A stretch of DNA of 64,000 bases from Clostridium sp. BSD9I1 (lineage in GTDB: Bacteria; Bacillota; Clostridia; Clostridiales; Clostridiaceae): NCBI RefSeq assembly GCF_900185645.1, contig NZ_FYAM01000023.1:1136122-1200121 (forward strand), written 5' to 3'. The notes below the pieces were generated by a model that saw only the letters and a list, made by a program, of their open reading frames with translations, had not been told where the DNA came from and made no database searches. Below are positions 8,168-16,469 of this stretch, in pieces (position 1 is the stretch's first letter; every line of letters begins with the position of its first letter). The position numbers and the translations under genes are program-made.

Positions 8168-9163
8168 CTATGAATTTGAAGAGCTAGTTGCAGCAGCATT
8201 TGTGGCTATAATTGCAGCTACTGTTGCTTGTTGCTGAGCAATAATAATAGCACTAATAGTATTTCCTAAGGCTATTTGTAGAACTCCCTTTTTAATTTCA
8301 TCTACATAAAAATCGGAAACCAATGTAGTTGCTAGCATGATTTTCATTGATTTATTAATGCTCCAAAAACTGTATCCTTCCTTTTCAGATATATAATCAA
8401 AAACTTCTTTTATCTCGCCGACTATCTTATCCACATCATCAGTTACAAGCGCTAAAAGCCCTAAGGTGGCTAAACCATTGTATTCAATCTTACATTTCGC
8501 TTCTTTTAGTTTATTGTATAAATTTACTGCCTTATTACATTTTTCTTCTACCATTTCTTCTCCAATTGCTAAAACATGGGATAAAGTTTGAAGATTATTC
8601 CCTTTATAAAAGCCTTCATTATTTAAATACTTGTAACACTGTTCAATCTTTCTTGATGTTTCTTCCACTTGTAAATCCGTTAAGGCTAAAACTGCAGCAA
8701 AAACATAATCATCTGCTGATGTTAAGAAGAAGTGATTTTTCTTCATATTATCGAAGAATTCTCTTGTTCTTTTAATTTTATAATCCCATTCATACATTGA
8801 AGTTTCTTTTACTATTGTATAAGCAGCTAAAGGAAGCTGTATACTTCTTTTAAACTTTTCCTCTTTCATTTTTTCATAAAGCCCAGTCATGGATTTAAAA
8901 AAGCTCTTATAGTCCTCTTCAAAATATAAAAGATTTACTAATAAAAATTCATTTGTTCCTCTAAAGTATGAAGTCCAACTTGTTTCGTTCTTAATATATT
9001 TCTTTATTTCTTGAAGTTTTTCTATATTAACTTTCTCATTTTTAGTTGCATGAATCATAGCACCAAAATGTTTCAATAAGTTGTTTTCCCATTTAAATGA
9101 GGTTTTTAATTCATGATAGTTCTCTGCCATTAAATCTACCTTTTGTTTTAAATATATATCCAT
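8168..9163 (-). CDS. DUF4003 family protein
   Basis: A 331-residue cytoplasmic protein of the DUF4003 family, recognised from its helical organisation and blocks such as FLLVNLLYFEEDY, IQLPLAAYTIVKET, FFLTSADDYVFAAVLAL and NGLATLGLLALV. The family is widespread in Bacillus and Clostridium, with no known function. The tail is alanine- and serine-rich low complexity (IIATNAAATSSSNS). An AATGGGAGG ribosome site precedes the ATG. It stands alone, with the MerR gene's terminator upstream and no clear partner. Confidence 0.8.
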   Translation of the reverse strand: MDIYLKQKVDLMAENYHELKTSFKWENNLLKHFGAMIHATKNEKVNIEKLQEIKKYIKNETSWTSYFRGTNEFLLVNLLYFEEDYKSFFKSMTGLYEKMKEEKFKRSIQLPLAAYTIVKETSMYEWDYKIKRTREFFDNMKKNHFFLTSADDYVFAAVLALTDLQVEETSRKIEQCYKYLNNEGFYKGNNLQTLSHVLAIGEEMVEEKCNKAVNLYNKLKEAKCKIEYNGLATLGLLALVTDDVDKIVGEIKEVFDYISEKEGYSFWSINKSMKIMLATTLVSDFYVDEIKKGVLQIALGNTISAIIIAQQQATVAAIIATNAAATSSSNS

Positions 9164-9284
9164 AATTTATCCTCCCATTTAACTTTCTATCACTTATGTA
9201 TAAGTATATTATATATAATAAATTTATCATATATAATTTCAATTAATTAAATATAACCTTAAGTTATCTTTAGTATAATCTATC

Positions 9285-9330
9285 TATAAAAAGTAAAAAG
9301 CTGTAAATGAACCTAAGCTCACTTACAGCC
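9285..9330 (-). terminator. Terminator of the MerR/TipAS gene
   Basis: GCTGTAA and TTACAGC arms (within 9299-9330) form a hairpin which, on the minus strand, is followed by TTTTTACTTTTT. It lies just after the MerR-family gene. Confidence 0.75.
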
Positions 9331-9335
9331 AAGAA

Positions 9336-10088
9336 TTAACTATTACTTTGTGTTGAATACATTTCCGATGCTGTATAAAGATAATATGAAAGACCAATTT
9401 GCTGATTTTCTAACATATTTCTATGAAAATCATCCTGTAAAAAGAACTTTGAAACATTCACAAATGATTTTTCATCCATAGTCGCACCATGATTACTTAA
9501 AAATGTTATATGCTGTTTAATTTTATCTTGTAGTTTCTCATCATCTGCTCTCCATCCACTTTTCAGCGCATTGGCAACATAATTCATAAATTCCTGTGCT
9601 TCTAAAGCTTGCTCATTTAGTTGTTCCACTTGAATATCTTCAGATTTTAACATGTCATACTCATATTTATCTTTAAGATACTCATTTTGCTGTGTAAGCA
9701 CCTTACCCCATTCTTCTTTGTTGAGACCTTGAAACATTGATGATTTATCCATATTTTCTCCTTTCTTAGTAAGACGAATCGATTCTCCAATGGTGTTTAA
9801 TACACAATCCATTCTCTGCTTGCGCGCAATAAGCAGTTTTTGTTGCTCAATCAAACACTCAATTCTACTCGGTTCATCTTCAAGAGCCTTTTTTATATCT
9901 TTGAGAGAAAAATCAAGTTCACGATAAAACAATATTTGTTGTAATCTTTGCAGCTCTTCCACTCCATAAAGACGATAGCCGGCTTCTGTCATCTTGTATG
10001 GTTCTAATAATCCTATTTTGTGATAGTGATGGAGTGTTTTTACTGTTACTCCTGTTAACTCTGCAATTTCTTTAACCGTGTATTCCAT
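9336..10088 (-). CDS. MerR family regulator with TipAS drug-sensing domain
   Basis: A 250-residue activator. Residues 1-75 form a MerR winged helix (YTVKEIAELTGVTVKTLHHY, then HKIGLLEP and AGYRLYG), followed by a dimerisation coiled coil (about 75-115). The C-terminal 130 residues resemble TipAS, the antibiotic-binding domain of TipAL and Mta (ALEAQEFMNYVANALKSGW, then FFLQDDFHRNMLE). Such proteins bind bulky hydrophobic compounds and autoactivate. A 19-bp-spacer promoter with a dyad lies immediately upstream, as expected for MerR autoregulation. No efflux gene is adjacent; the flavodoxin-like reductase upstream on the same strand may be a target. Confidence 0.9.
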   Translation of the reverse strand: MEYTVKEIAELTGVTVKTLHHYHKIGLLEPYKMTEAGYRLYGVEELQRLQQILFYRELDFSLKDIKKALEDEPSRIECLIEQQKLLIARKQRMDCVLNTIGESIRLTKKGENMDKSSMFQGLNKEEWGKVLTQQNEYLKDKYEYDMLKSEDIQVEQLNEQALEAQEFMNYVANALKSGWRADDEKLQDKIKQHITFLSNHGATMDEKSFVNVSKFFLQDDFHRNMLENQQIGLSYYLYTASEMYSTQSNS

Positions 10089-10108
10089 GATTTCTCACCT
10101 CGAATATA

Positions 10109-10139
10109 ATGTTAAGCTCTTACCTAAGGTAAGAGTCAA
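10109..10139 (-). promoter_or_regulatory. MerR-type promoter with 19-bp spacer and operator dyad
   Basis: On the minus strand TTGACT (10134-10139) and TAACAT (10109-10114) are separated by 19 bp. The dyad CTCTTACC-TAA-GGTAAGAG (10117-10135) fills the spacer. Overlong spacers with a central palindrome are the hallmark of MerR-activated promoters, so the downstream regulator very probably controls itself. Confidence 0.8.
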
Positions 10140-10146
10140 TGGTTTA

Positions 10147-10806
10147 TTAAAAAGATTTTTTTATTAATTCTCGAGTAACCGCTGACAATTTTATTTCAGT
10201 GGCAATCTCTTTCCCTACCTTTTCTAAAAATTTTAGATAATTATCTATTGTAGCTTGCAATTCTTCTGGCGGATTATTAAGAAGTTTCCCTCGTGTAGAA
10301 TAAATTTCTCCTATCAAATCCATATGCATCTTTTGAGCAACTCTATTAATCCAAAGTGAAATCACTTGAAACTCAGATTTATCAGAATGGCCACAGCTAG
10401 ACATCATCATTAGCTTAGGCCCCTGTGCTTCTGTAGGCTTTAAGTCTTGATTTTCTTCTTTCATATCTTTCTGAGAATGAGGACTTCCTATCATTGTCAT
10501 TCTATCCATAAAAACTTTTAGCATACCAGAAACATTCTCAAAATATACTGGTGTAGCAAATACAATAATATCTGCCCATCCAAGAAGTGAAAGTACACTT
10601 AACATATCATCACTAATTACACATTGGCCAGGACCTCTCTCCCAACATGTGTGACAACCTCTACAGTGCTGTATTTCTTTTTCAGCTAAAAATATACTTG
10701 CAGTCTCTGCTCCTGCTTCTTTTGCTCCCTTTAGAAATGCACTTACCATTACATTAGTATTACCAGCTTTACCTTTAGGACTACCATTGATTACTACAAT
10801 CTTCAT
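10147..10806 (-). CDS. Flavodoxin family NAD(P)H-dependent oxidoreductase
   Basis: About 219 residues with a flavodoxin-like FMN fold. It opens MKIVVINGSPKGKAGNTNVM, the phosphate-binding loop of the NADPH-dependent FMN reductase group. HCRGCHTCWERGPGQC is the cysteine-rich segment seen in iron-sulfur-flavoprotein relatives, and ATPVYFENVSGMLKVFMDR contacts the flavin. I place the start at ATG 10806, 7 nt after GGAGAG; the longer open frame overlaps the upstream gene and adds unrelated residues. It is 19 nt downstream of the LuxR-HTH/DUF2087 gene, so the two are likely co-transcribed, and it may answer to that regulator. Substrate unknown. Confidence 0.88.
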   Translation of the reverse strand: MKIVVINGSPKGKAGNTNVMVSAFLKGAKEAGAETASIFLAEKEIQHCRGCHTCWERGPGQCVISDDMLSVLSLLGWADIIVFATPVYFENVSGMLKVFMDRMTMIGSPHSQKDMKEENQDLKPTEAQGPKLMMMSSCGHSDKSEFQVISLWINRVAQKMHMDLIGEIYSTRGKLLNNPPEELQATIDNYLKFLEKVGKEIATEIKLSAVTRELIKKSF

Positions 10807-10825
10807 TGTCACACTCTCCATTTTA

Positions 10826-11800
10826 CTATATTTTTTTATATAACTTAAAATCCTCTCCCTGACTTTCAACCCATATCAGTAAAAGTTCTTTTAAGTCATC
10901 CAATTTTTGTTTTTCTGTAGCACCTTCCTGCACCTTAAGCTTTTCCACAATTTCAAATGTAAAGCTGTCTTCTCCATAAATTTTCCAATCATCTTGTAAG
11001 TTTTTCACCTTAAATCTTCCCATATTTAACTGAAATTTAATTCCTTCAAAGGGCTTATATAAGTTCTTACATATATCTACATAAGAATATCCTGTAGCTT
11101 TATTGTGTATTTCAATTATACCCATTTCTATTTCTTGCTGTTTATACTCATTAATAAGTTCTTTTTTTCCCATCTTATCCATTACATTCTCCTCGCAATT
11201 CTTATAATATTTACTTCCATCTTTAGTTCTCTTTATATAACCATACTCTACTAAATAACGGCGTATAATTGCATCGTCTTCATAAATAGTCTTAATAATT
11301 TTTTTTACTTCCATTTCCGTATAATCTTTGTTTGGCTCAAATAAATCAGCAAACCTAGGTAATAAAGCTTTTCTTTTCCCTTCTCTAACAGGAAAGTTTC
11401 GAAGCTTAGGCTGTGTTACTGTTGGCATTTTTTCATCAGTTAACTCCATAATGGCTAAAAAAGCTCTTGCTTGCCTTGCCCTTTCTCTTAGAGCAAATCT
11501 CATGTTTCTTACTGTTGATTCTGCACAATCAAGTTTTACAGCAATTTCTTTATCATTATATTTATTTGATACCATCCCCAAGAATTCTTTTTGGATTTCA
11601 GTAAGTCCAGTGTACTTTTTATCTAACAAAAGTAATCTTTCAATGGGATTACCATGTTCTACAATGTGAGAATTTACATCATTATCATCGTTACCTATGT
11701 TCACCCCACATATTAAGCAAATAAATTCTGCTTTCTTGCTGTTCCAAACATATCCTCTTTTAAAATCATCTATAGTTGCATTACGAATTAACTCATTCAC
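10826..11800 (-). CDS. LuxR-type HTH / DUF2087 / GIY-YIG-like fusion protein
   Basis: A 324-residue three-part protein. Residues 15-50 contain CLICGVNIGNDDNDVNSHIVEH, a CxxC-H-H zinc-finger-like start. Residues 60-110 form a LuxR/sigma-like helix-turn-helix (YNDKEIAVKLDCAESTVRNM). About 135-195 is a DUF2087 winged domain (LLPRFADLFEPNKDYTEMEV, then YLVEYGYIKRTKDGSKYY). The last 100 residues resemble a GIY-YIG nuclease domain (MGIIEIHNKATGYSY, then LQDDWKIYGEDSFTFEIVE), but the GIY...YIG core is degenerate, so catalysis is doubtful. Probably a DNA-binding regulator of the reductase just downstream. Confidence 0.75.
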   Translation of the reverse strand: MNELIRNATIDDFKRGYVWNSKKAEFICLICGVNIGNDDNDVNSHIVEHGNPIERLLLLDKKYTGLTEIQKEFLGMVSNKYNDKEIAVKLDCAESTVRNMRFALRERARQARAFLAIMELTDEKMPTVTQPKLRNFPVREGKRKALLPRFADLFEPNKDYTEMEVKKIIKTIYEDDAIIRRYLVEYGYIKRTKDGSKYYKNCEENVMDKMGKKELINEYKQQEIEMGIIEIHNKATGYSYVDICKNLYKPFEGIKFQLNMGRFKVKNLQDDWKIYGEDSFTFEIVEKLKVQEGATEKQKLDDLKELLLIWVESQGEDFKLYKKI

Positions 11801-11869
11801 TTTTTTCTCTCCCGTCTATTGTTTTCATAGACATATTAACATTATTATTTATTATTGTCAATTATACTA

Positions 11870-11903
11870 AAAAAAGCGACTGGTTTTAACCAATCGCTTT
11901 TTT
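11870..11903. terminator. Terminator after arsA (repeated hairpin, copy 1)
   Basis: AAAGCGACTGGTT pairs with ACCAATCGCTTT around a short loop, with A- and T-runs either side. It lies 33 nt beyond the arsA stop. An almost identical hairpin occurs at 16424-16455 and a diverged one at 14591-14622. Confidence 0.8.
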
Positions 11904-11931
11904 AACTTGCCACTTGCCATGTGGATGGCAC
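11904..11931. repeat. Dispersed AACTTG[CT]CA repeat (copy 1)
   Basis: AACTTGCCACTTGCCATGTG continuing to GGATGGCAC, between the arsA terminator and the arsA stop. Matches the 60137-60168 copy at about 24 of 27 positions. Confidence 0.6.
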
Positions 11932-11935
11932 TATA

Positions 11936-13678
11936 CTATAAAAGTTCTAAAAGTTTTTCATCTTTAATTTCTTCCGCTTTCCATTCTATTACTGCAAAGT
12001 TGCCCTTTGATATTTCATTAACTTTATTAATCCAAACAATCTCATTGCTAGCCTTAGCCTTAAGAATATTATTTGTAGTATTTGCAGCATATAAACTTGA
12101 ATTTATTATCCACCATTTACTTTTTATACCTGCACGTTTTAGATCTTCCTCAAGCCTCATAGCTTCATAAACAGGTGTCGCTTCAGCTAAAGTTACAATT
12201 ATTACTTCTGTTTCATCTGAATTTCTAAGTTTAGGCAAAAGTTTCCTAACTGATTCTGGCACATCTCCTTGTGAACGCTGTATTTCTCTATTATAGCTTT
12301 CTGTTGAATCTAGTAGTAACAATGTGTGCCCTGTTGGTGCTGTATCTATAACAACTATTTCATTTTGCGATTTCTCAACAATTTGAGCAAATGCTCTAAA
12401 TACAGCAATTTCTTGAGTACAAGGACTTCTTAAGTCTTCTTCTACATATTCAATATCTTCTTCACTCATTGTTTCTCTAGCTTTGCTTAAAACTTCTTCT
12501 CTATATTTTTCTAATTCTATTTTTTCATCTATGCTACTAATTGTAATACCATAGCTTTCATGTAAAACAAACTTCAAATGTGCCGCTGGATCTGTAGTAG
12601 TTAAATGAACTTTCTTGCCTTTCTTAGCTAAACTTAATGCAATTGTTGCAGCAATGGTAGTCTTGCCTACCCCACCTTTGCCCATTGTAAAAATAACCTT
12701 CTTGTTAGAATTATATAAATCCTCTACAATAGAATTTAACTTTGGGACTTCATTAACTTGTAGTTCTTCATCACTGTACTTAATATTATCTTCTTTCAAA
12801 AAGGCTCTTATATTTTCAAGTCCTGTTACATTGTATGGCCTTAGTGGAATTTCAAATGTAACTAATTTTTTTAGATGCTCTGGTATATCCTCAAGCGCCA
12901 TTTGCTGCTTGTTAAAAATATCTTTTGATAAATTATCATCAGCATTTTTAAGGATACCATTTATAACGAGAATTTGATTGTTAACTCCTATATCTTGTAA
13001 TTCTTTTGACGCTCTTTCAGCTTCTTTTAATGGGGCTGTTTCTGGCCTTGAAATAAGTATGAGTGTTGTTGCACTTTCATCTGCTAATGTTTTCACTGCA
13101 CTCTTATAAACTTCTTTTTTACTCTCAAGTCCTGCTAACTGACCTAAACAGGATGCACCATGAGTGCTTTCACTAATAAAGTTACTCCATGCTGATGGTA
13201 ACTGTAACATTCTAAGTGTATGACCTGTAGGTGCTGTATCAAATATAATATGGTCAAATTTATCCTTAACTTTTTCATCTGTAATAAAATTGGAAAACTC
13301 ATTAAACGCAGCTATTTCAACAGTACATGAGCCTGAGAGCTGTTCTTCCATATTTTTAATTACTACCTCAGGAAGTTTCCCTCTATATGGACCTACCACG
13401 CTTTCTTTATATTCTCTTGCAGCTGCCTCAGGCTCAAAGTTTGCCACTATAAGGTTTGGAACTTCTTTTATCTGAACACCTTTATTGTTTAATTTTGTGT
13501 CGAAAACATCCTGTAAATTTGAAGCTGGATCCGTACTTACAAGCATTATTCTTTTCCCTTGATCTGCTAGCATAATAGCAGTTGCACAAGCTGTTGATGT
13601 CTTTCCAACTCCACCTTTTCCAGTAAAGAACAAATACTTAGTTAATTTTATATCATTAGGATCGAAACTTTCTAGCAT
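11936..13678 (-). CDS. arsA: Arsenical pump-driving ATPase ArsA
   Basis: About 580 residues with two tandem ArsA/GET3-type ATPase halves. Both have deviant Walker A motifs (TGKGGVGKTST near residue 20, MGKGGVGKTTIA near 330) and DTAPTGHTL switch motifs in each half (FDTAPTGHTLRMLQLPSAW, IDTAPTGHTLLLLDS). ArsA powers arsenite extrusion with an ArsB-type permease after receiving As(III) from ArsD. I prefer ATG at 13678, with GGAG 9 nt upstream. It is the last gene of arsR-arsD-arsA, 20 nt after arsD. No arsB or acr3 pump gene follows in this window. Confidence 0.95.
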   Translation of the reverse strand: MLESFDPNDIKLTKYLFFTGKGGVGKTSTACATAIMLADQGKRIMLVSTDPASNLQDVFDTKLNNKGVQIKEVPNLIVANFEPEAAAREYKESVVGPYRGKLPEVVIKNMEEQLSGSCTVEIAAFNEFSNFITDEKVKDKFDHIIFDTAPTGHTLRMLQLPSAWSNFISESTHGASCLGQLAGLESKKEVYKSAVKTLADESATTLILISRPETAPLKEAERASKELQDIGVNNQILVINGILKNADDNLSKDIFNKQQMALEDIPEHLKKLVTFEIPLRPYNVTGLENIRAFLKEDNIKYSDEELQVNEVPKLNSIVEDLYNSNKKVIFTMGKGGVGKTTIAATIALSLAKKGKKVHLTTTDPAAHLKFVLHESYGITISSIDEKIELEKYREEVLSKARETMSEEDIEYVEEDLRSPCTQEIAVFRAFAQIVEKSQNEIVVIDTAPTGHTLLLLDSTESYNREIQRSQGDVPESVRKLLPKLRNSDETEVIIVTLAEATPVYEAMRLEEDLKRAGIKSKWWIINSSLYAANTTNNILKAKASNEIVWINKVNEISKGNFAVIEWKAEEIKDEKLLELL

Positions 13679-13698
13679 TTCTCCACGCTCCTTTTTTA

Positions 13699-14073
13699 TT
13701 AGCAACATCCATCACCACAATTACAACTTTTAGGTTTCATCTTTTTTATTGAAACTTTAAGGTAATCCTCTGGAATATCTAGCATTTTACAAAACTCTTC
13801 ATTAGTTGGGTATGATTTAGTTTTAACCACTTCTCCATCAACAAGTGTCACTGGTAGTACATCTACTCCTTCACTATTTAACAAATCATTGATAAGCTTA
13901 TTATCTACAAAGGCTTGTGGGTTATTTGTTAAATTATATCTTTCAACAATAACTCCATTGCTCTTTAAATTATTTAATACAGTTGAAACTCTAAGAAGCT
14001 GTGGATCAATAACAGGTCCACACACTCCAGTAGAACAGCACATAGCCGGATCAAAAATAATCATCTTCTTCAT
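13699..14073 (-). CDS. arsD: Arsenic metallochaperone ArsD
   Basis: About 124 residues. The start MKKMIIFDPAMCCSTGVCGP gives the canonical Cys12-Cys13-Cys18 triad that binds As(III) and hands it to ArsA. The rest follows ArsD closely (ERYNLTNNPQAFVDN, then VLPVTLVDGEVV). The tail KSCNCGDGCC adds a second cysteine cluster. I chose ATG 14073, 9 nt after GGAG, rather than the ATG that abuts the SD. It lies between arsR (13 nt upstream) and arsA (20 nt downstream) in a compact operon controlled by ArsR. Confidence 0.96.
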   Translation of the reverse strand: MKKMIIFDPAMCCSTGVCGPVIDPQLLRVSTVLNNLKSNGVIVERYNLTNNPQAFVDNKLINDLLNSEGVDVLPVTLVDGEVVKTKSYPTNEEFCKMLDIPEDYLKVSIKKMKPKSCNCGDGCC

Positions 14074-14086
14074 AATATACATCTCC

Positions 14087-14416
14087 TCATCTTTCTTTAC
14101 ATTGACATTTTGATTTATCTTTGCAAATACAATCTTCTGTATCTGTTACAAGATTCATAAGAAATAACATTAACTTACTACAGTTAGAACTATCTAAAGA
14201 ATAATAACTCCATAATCCTTCTTTTCTACACTGAACAATGCCACAATCAATTAAAACCTTCATATGGTGAGAAAGCGTAGGTTGAGTAAAATTAAAATTC
14301 TCTAATATATCACAAGCACATTTTTCTCCACAGGATAATATATCAATTATTCTAAGTCTGCTGGAGTCTGAAAGCGCCTTGAATATTTTTGCATTATCAT
14401 CATAATTTAAATTCAC
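14087..14416 (-). CDS. arsR: ArsR/SmtB family arsenic-responsive repressor
   Basis: A 109-residue winged-helix repressor. LSDSSRLRIIDILSCGEKCACDIL carries the alpha-3 arsenite site (CxxxCxC variant), followed by the recognition helix FTQPTLSHHMKVL and the wing KEGLWSYYSL. The C-terminus CICKDKSKCQCKER is unusually cysteine-rich and might add ligands. It heads arsR-arsD-arsA. A TTGACT-17-TATATT promoter and a TATAGATA dyad over the start site lie upstream, giving autorepression relieved by As(III) or Sb(III) (family knowledge). Confidence 0.95.
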   Translation of the reverse strand: MNLNYDDNAKIFKALSDSSRLRIIDILSCGEKCACDILENFNFTQPTLSHHMKVLIDCGIVQCRKEGLWSYYSLDSSNCSKLMLFLMNLVTDTEDCICKDKSKCQCKER

Positions 14417-14430
14417 CTAACCACTCCTTA

Positions 14431-14480
14431 TATAGATATGTATCTATATATAATATAGAACACTATCTATGTATAGTCAA
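14431..14480 (-). promoter_or_regulatory. ars promoter and ArsR operator
   Basis: Minus-strand -35 TTGACT (14475-14480), 17-bp spacer and -10 TATATT (14452-14457). The perfect dyad TATAGATA-tg-TATCTATA (14431-14448) covers the expected start site, and a weaker ACTAT/ATAGT dyad (14463-14478) lies in the spacer. This is the expected ArsR operator arrangement. Confidence 0.8.
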
Positions 14481-14590
14481 TATTTCTTATATAATTTAAC
14501 ATAACATTAACTATTACATCTATTATTCTCTATGTATACCTAATATATGCAGCCACCATTTATTTGCCTTTGTATTATCTGAAAAAATAA

Positions 14591-14622
14591 AAAGGCGATT
14601 GTTTCTAACCAATCACCTCTTT
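14591..14622 (-). terminator. Terminator after aroD (repeated hairpin, diverged copy)
   Basis: AGGCGATTG pairs with CAATCACCT, followed on the minus strand by TTTTTATTTTTT. It resembles the hairpins at 11870 and 16424. The rest of the interval between arsR and aroD holds the ars promoter and nothing else recognisable. Confidence 0.7.
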
Positions 14623-14727
14623 CGGCGTAGATACACTATTTTAAGAGTATAGATTTTTTATTCAATCAAATAAGTTTTTACCCTCGGACTACCGACACAA
14701 TGCCACCTTATATTTTATACTAATTAG

Positions 14728-15495
14728 TTATTTCGAGTATTTATGTATTAACTGCAATCCATTGTATAAATCTTCTACACCTATTTGTCCAGGAGCTGAT
14801 ACCTTTTTAGCTGCACCAAATGTCAATGCAGAGCCAAATACTTCTCCTGCTAAACGGCTTATAACTCCTAACTCTGACATAGACATTGTGATAATTGGCC
14901 TGTCTGCATATTTTTCTGACATAATAACTGTAGCTTCCAATAATTCCAAAACATCTAATTTTGATTTTGGCATCACTGCAATTTTAGGGATATCCGCTCC
15001 TAGCTCTTGTGCTTTACGCAAGCGGTATATCATTTCCTCTTTTGCCGGCGTTTTATAAAAATCATGGTTAGAAATTATAACTGCTATATTATTTGCATGA
15101 GCTATACTGACTAGTTCTTTTACATCTTTTTCATCATTAAACAGCTCAACATCAATAATTTCTACAAGCTTTGCTTCAACAATTTTTTTATTTAATTCAA
15201 TATAGAATTCAGGTGAGACTTCTCTGTGTCCACCTTCTCTACTGCTGCGGAATGTAAATAGAATAGGTTTATTTTCTAAGAATTTTCTAATTGTCTGTAA
15301 TACTTCTTTAACCTTACTTATATCAGTAACGTCTTCAAAAAAATCCACACGCCACTCTAAAATATCAAAATCTAAATCATTTAAATATTTAGCTTCTTCT
15401 ATGATTTCACTAAAAATTCTCCCCCCTATAGGCACACAAATTTTAGGCAAACCTTCTCCAATTGTAACATCTTTAATTGTAACTACTTTTTTCAT
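14728..15495 (-). CDS. aroD: Type I 3-dehydroquinate dehydratase AroD
   Basis: About 255 residues, the type I class that dehydrates 3-dehydroquinate through a Schiff base in the shikimate pathway. The catalytic pair is visible as His in SNHDFYKTP (residue about 144) and Lys in IPKIAVMPKSKLD (about 171), matching His143/Lys170 of the Salmonella enzyme. Other blocks are LEWRVDFFED, FTFRSSREGG and GSALTFGAAKKVSAPGQI. I start at ATG 15495, about 10 nt after GAGAGGA; the TTG six codons earlier overlaps this SD. It stands alone, without other aro genes, between its own terminator and the divergent lipoprotein gene. Confidence 0.95.
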   Translation of the reverse strand: MKKVVTIKDVTIGEGLPKICVPIGGRIFSEIIEEAKYLNDLDFDILEWRVDFFEDVTDISKVKEVLQTIRKFLENKPILFTFRSSREGGHREVSPEFYIELNKKIVEAKLVEIIDVELFNDEKDVKELVSIAHANNIAVIISNHDFYKTPAKEEMIYRLRKAQELGADIPKIAVMPKSKLDVLELLEATVIMSEKYADRPIITMSMSELGVISRLAGEVFGSALTFGAAKKVSAPGQIGVEDLYNGLQLIHKYSK

Positions 15496-15716
15496 TAATA
15501 CTCGTCCTCTCAATCATATTAAAACATTTATAAATATAATTAGAACATAACTTATTTAATGTAGTCAATTATAATTTCTTACTCTATCCATATTTTAAAA
15601 GCTTTAGCCATTTTCATAATATCATAATTTAATCATATAACTTGAAACTTTTTAGTATATATTTCGTATAAATATTTAAAGAAGTAAAATACTTAATGGA
15701 AAAGGGGGTCATAATA

Positions 15717-16412
15717 ATGGCTATAATAAATAAAAATCTATATATTAAATTAATGGTTACATCAGTTATTTCATTAACTCTAATATCAGGATGTGCCACT
15801 TTCACTAGTGAACCAAGTAATAAAACTCCTAAGGATAATACCCCTATTTCTAGTGATATTTCTAATAGTAATCTTAATAATAATAATAATAATAATAATG
15901 GTGATAATTCTAAAAATACACCCTCCAAGCAAGAAGACTCCGAAAAAATACTTTTATTAAACATTATGAAGTTGGCTAAACAAGGAAAAGTTATAAATTC
16001 TGATTATCCAGCTAAGCAGGCTATAATTGACGATGTTAAGAAAACTTTAGGAGAACCTACAAATGAAGATTGGATTGCCGCTGCAAAGGGAATTTATGCC
16101 ACATATCCAAAACACAATTTAGCTTTTGGATTCAATAAAGGTTCACAAATATTTGAGGTTAGATCCTTCGATAGTAAAATAAAAAAACTATCTCTCTCTA
16201 AAGTAAAGAGTGTCTTTGGAACCCCAGCCTATGATGTTAAAGTAAAGGGGGAAGAAATAATTGGTTATGTCGCAGGTGCTGAATTTAAAATACTACTTGT
16301 ATTTCCCGAACCTACAACAAAAACCCCCGATCCTTTAATGGATCATTATTCTATTTTATACCCCCGTGGGACTGTTAATTCAATGGCAGGCGACCCAGGT
16401 AGGCAATGGTAA
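15717..16412 (+). CDS. YjgB-like (DUF4309) lipoprotein, copy 1
   Basis: About 231 residues. A lipoprotein signal peptide ends in the lipobox LISGC, then a disordered linker rich in Ser, Thr and an eight-Asn run, and a globular DUF4309/YjgB-type domain from about residue 75 (ILLLNIMKLAKQGKVINSDY to the end). The C-terminus YPRGTVNSMAGDPGRQW is strongly conserved with a second copy at 43088-43810. I take ATG 15717, 8 nt after AAAGGGGG. The product should be anchored outside the membrane. Function unknown. A terminator follows at once. Confidence 0.85.
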   Translation: MAIINKNLYIKLMVTSVISLTLISGCATFTSEPSNKTPKDNTPISSDISNSNLNNNNNNNNGDNSKNTPSKQEDSEKILLLNIMKLAKQGKVINSDYPAKQAIIDDVKKTLGEPTNEDWIAAAKGIYATYPKHNLAFGFNKGSQIFEVRSFDSKIKKLSLSKVKSVFGTPAYDVKVKGEEIIGYVAGAEFKILLVFPEPTTKTPDPLMDHYSILYPRGTVNSMAGDPGRQW

Positions 16413-16423
16413 ATAAAATACTT

Positions 16424-16455
16424 AAAGCGACTGGTTTTCACCAATCGCTTTTTTT
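16424..16455. terminator. Terminator after YjgB-like gene (repeated hairpin, copy 2)
   Basis: AAAGCGACTGGTTTT and ACCAATCGCTTT arms with a run of T's form a strong terminator almost identical to the one at 11870-11903. It serves the plus-strand lipoprotein gene and probably also the convergent minus-strand YdbC gene. Confidence 0.85.
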
Positions 16456-16469
16456 GCTATAATGATTAT

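Noticed and set aside
10807..10869. Upstream extension of the flavodoxin-like reductase
   Set aside because: It overlaps the preceding gene and lacks a well-placed SD, while ATG 10806 has GGAGAG at 7 nt and begins the known fold.
15629..15964. Leucine-rich open frame on the minus strand opposite the first YjgB-like lipoprotein
   Set aside because: It is an antisense shadow of the Asn/Ser-rich linker and signal peptide, has no ribosome site and no family resemblance.
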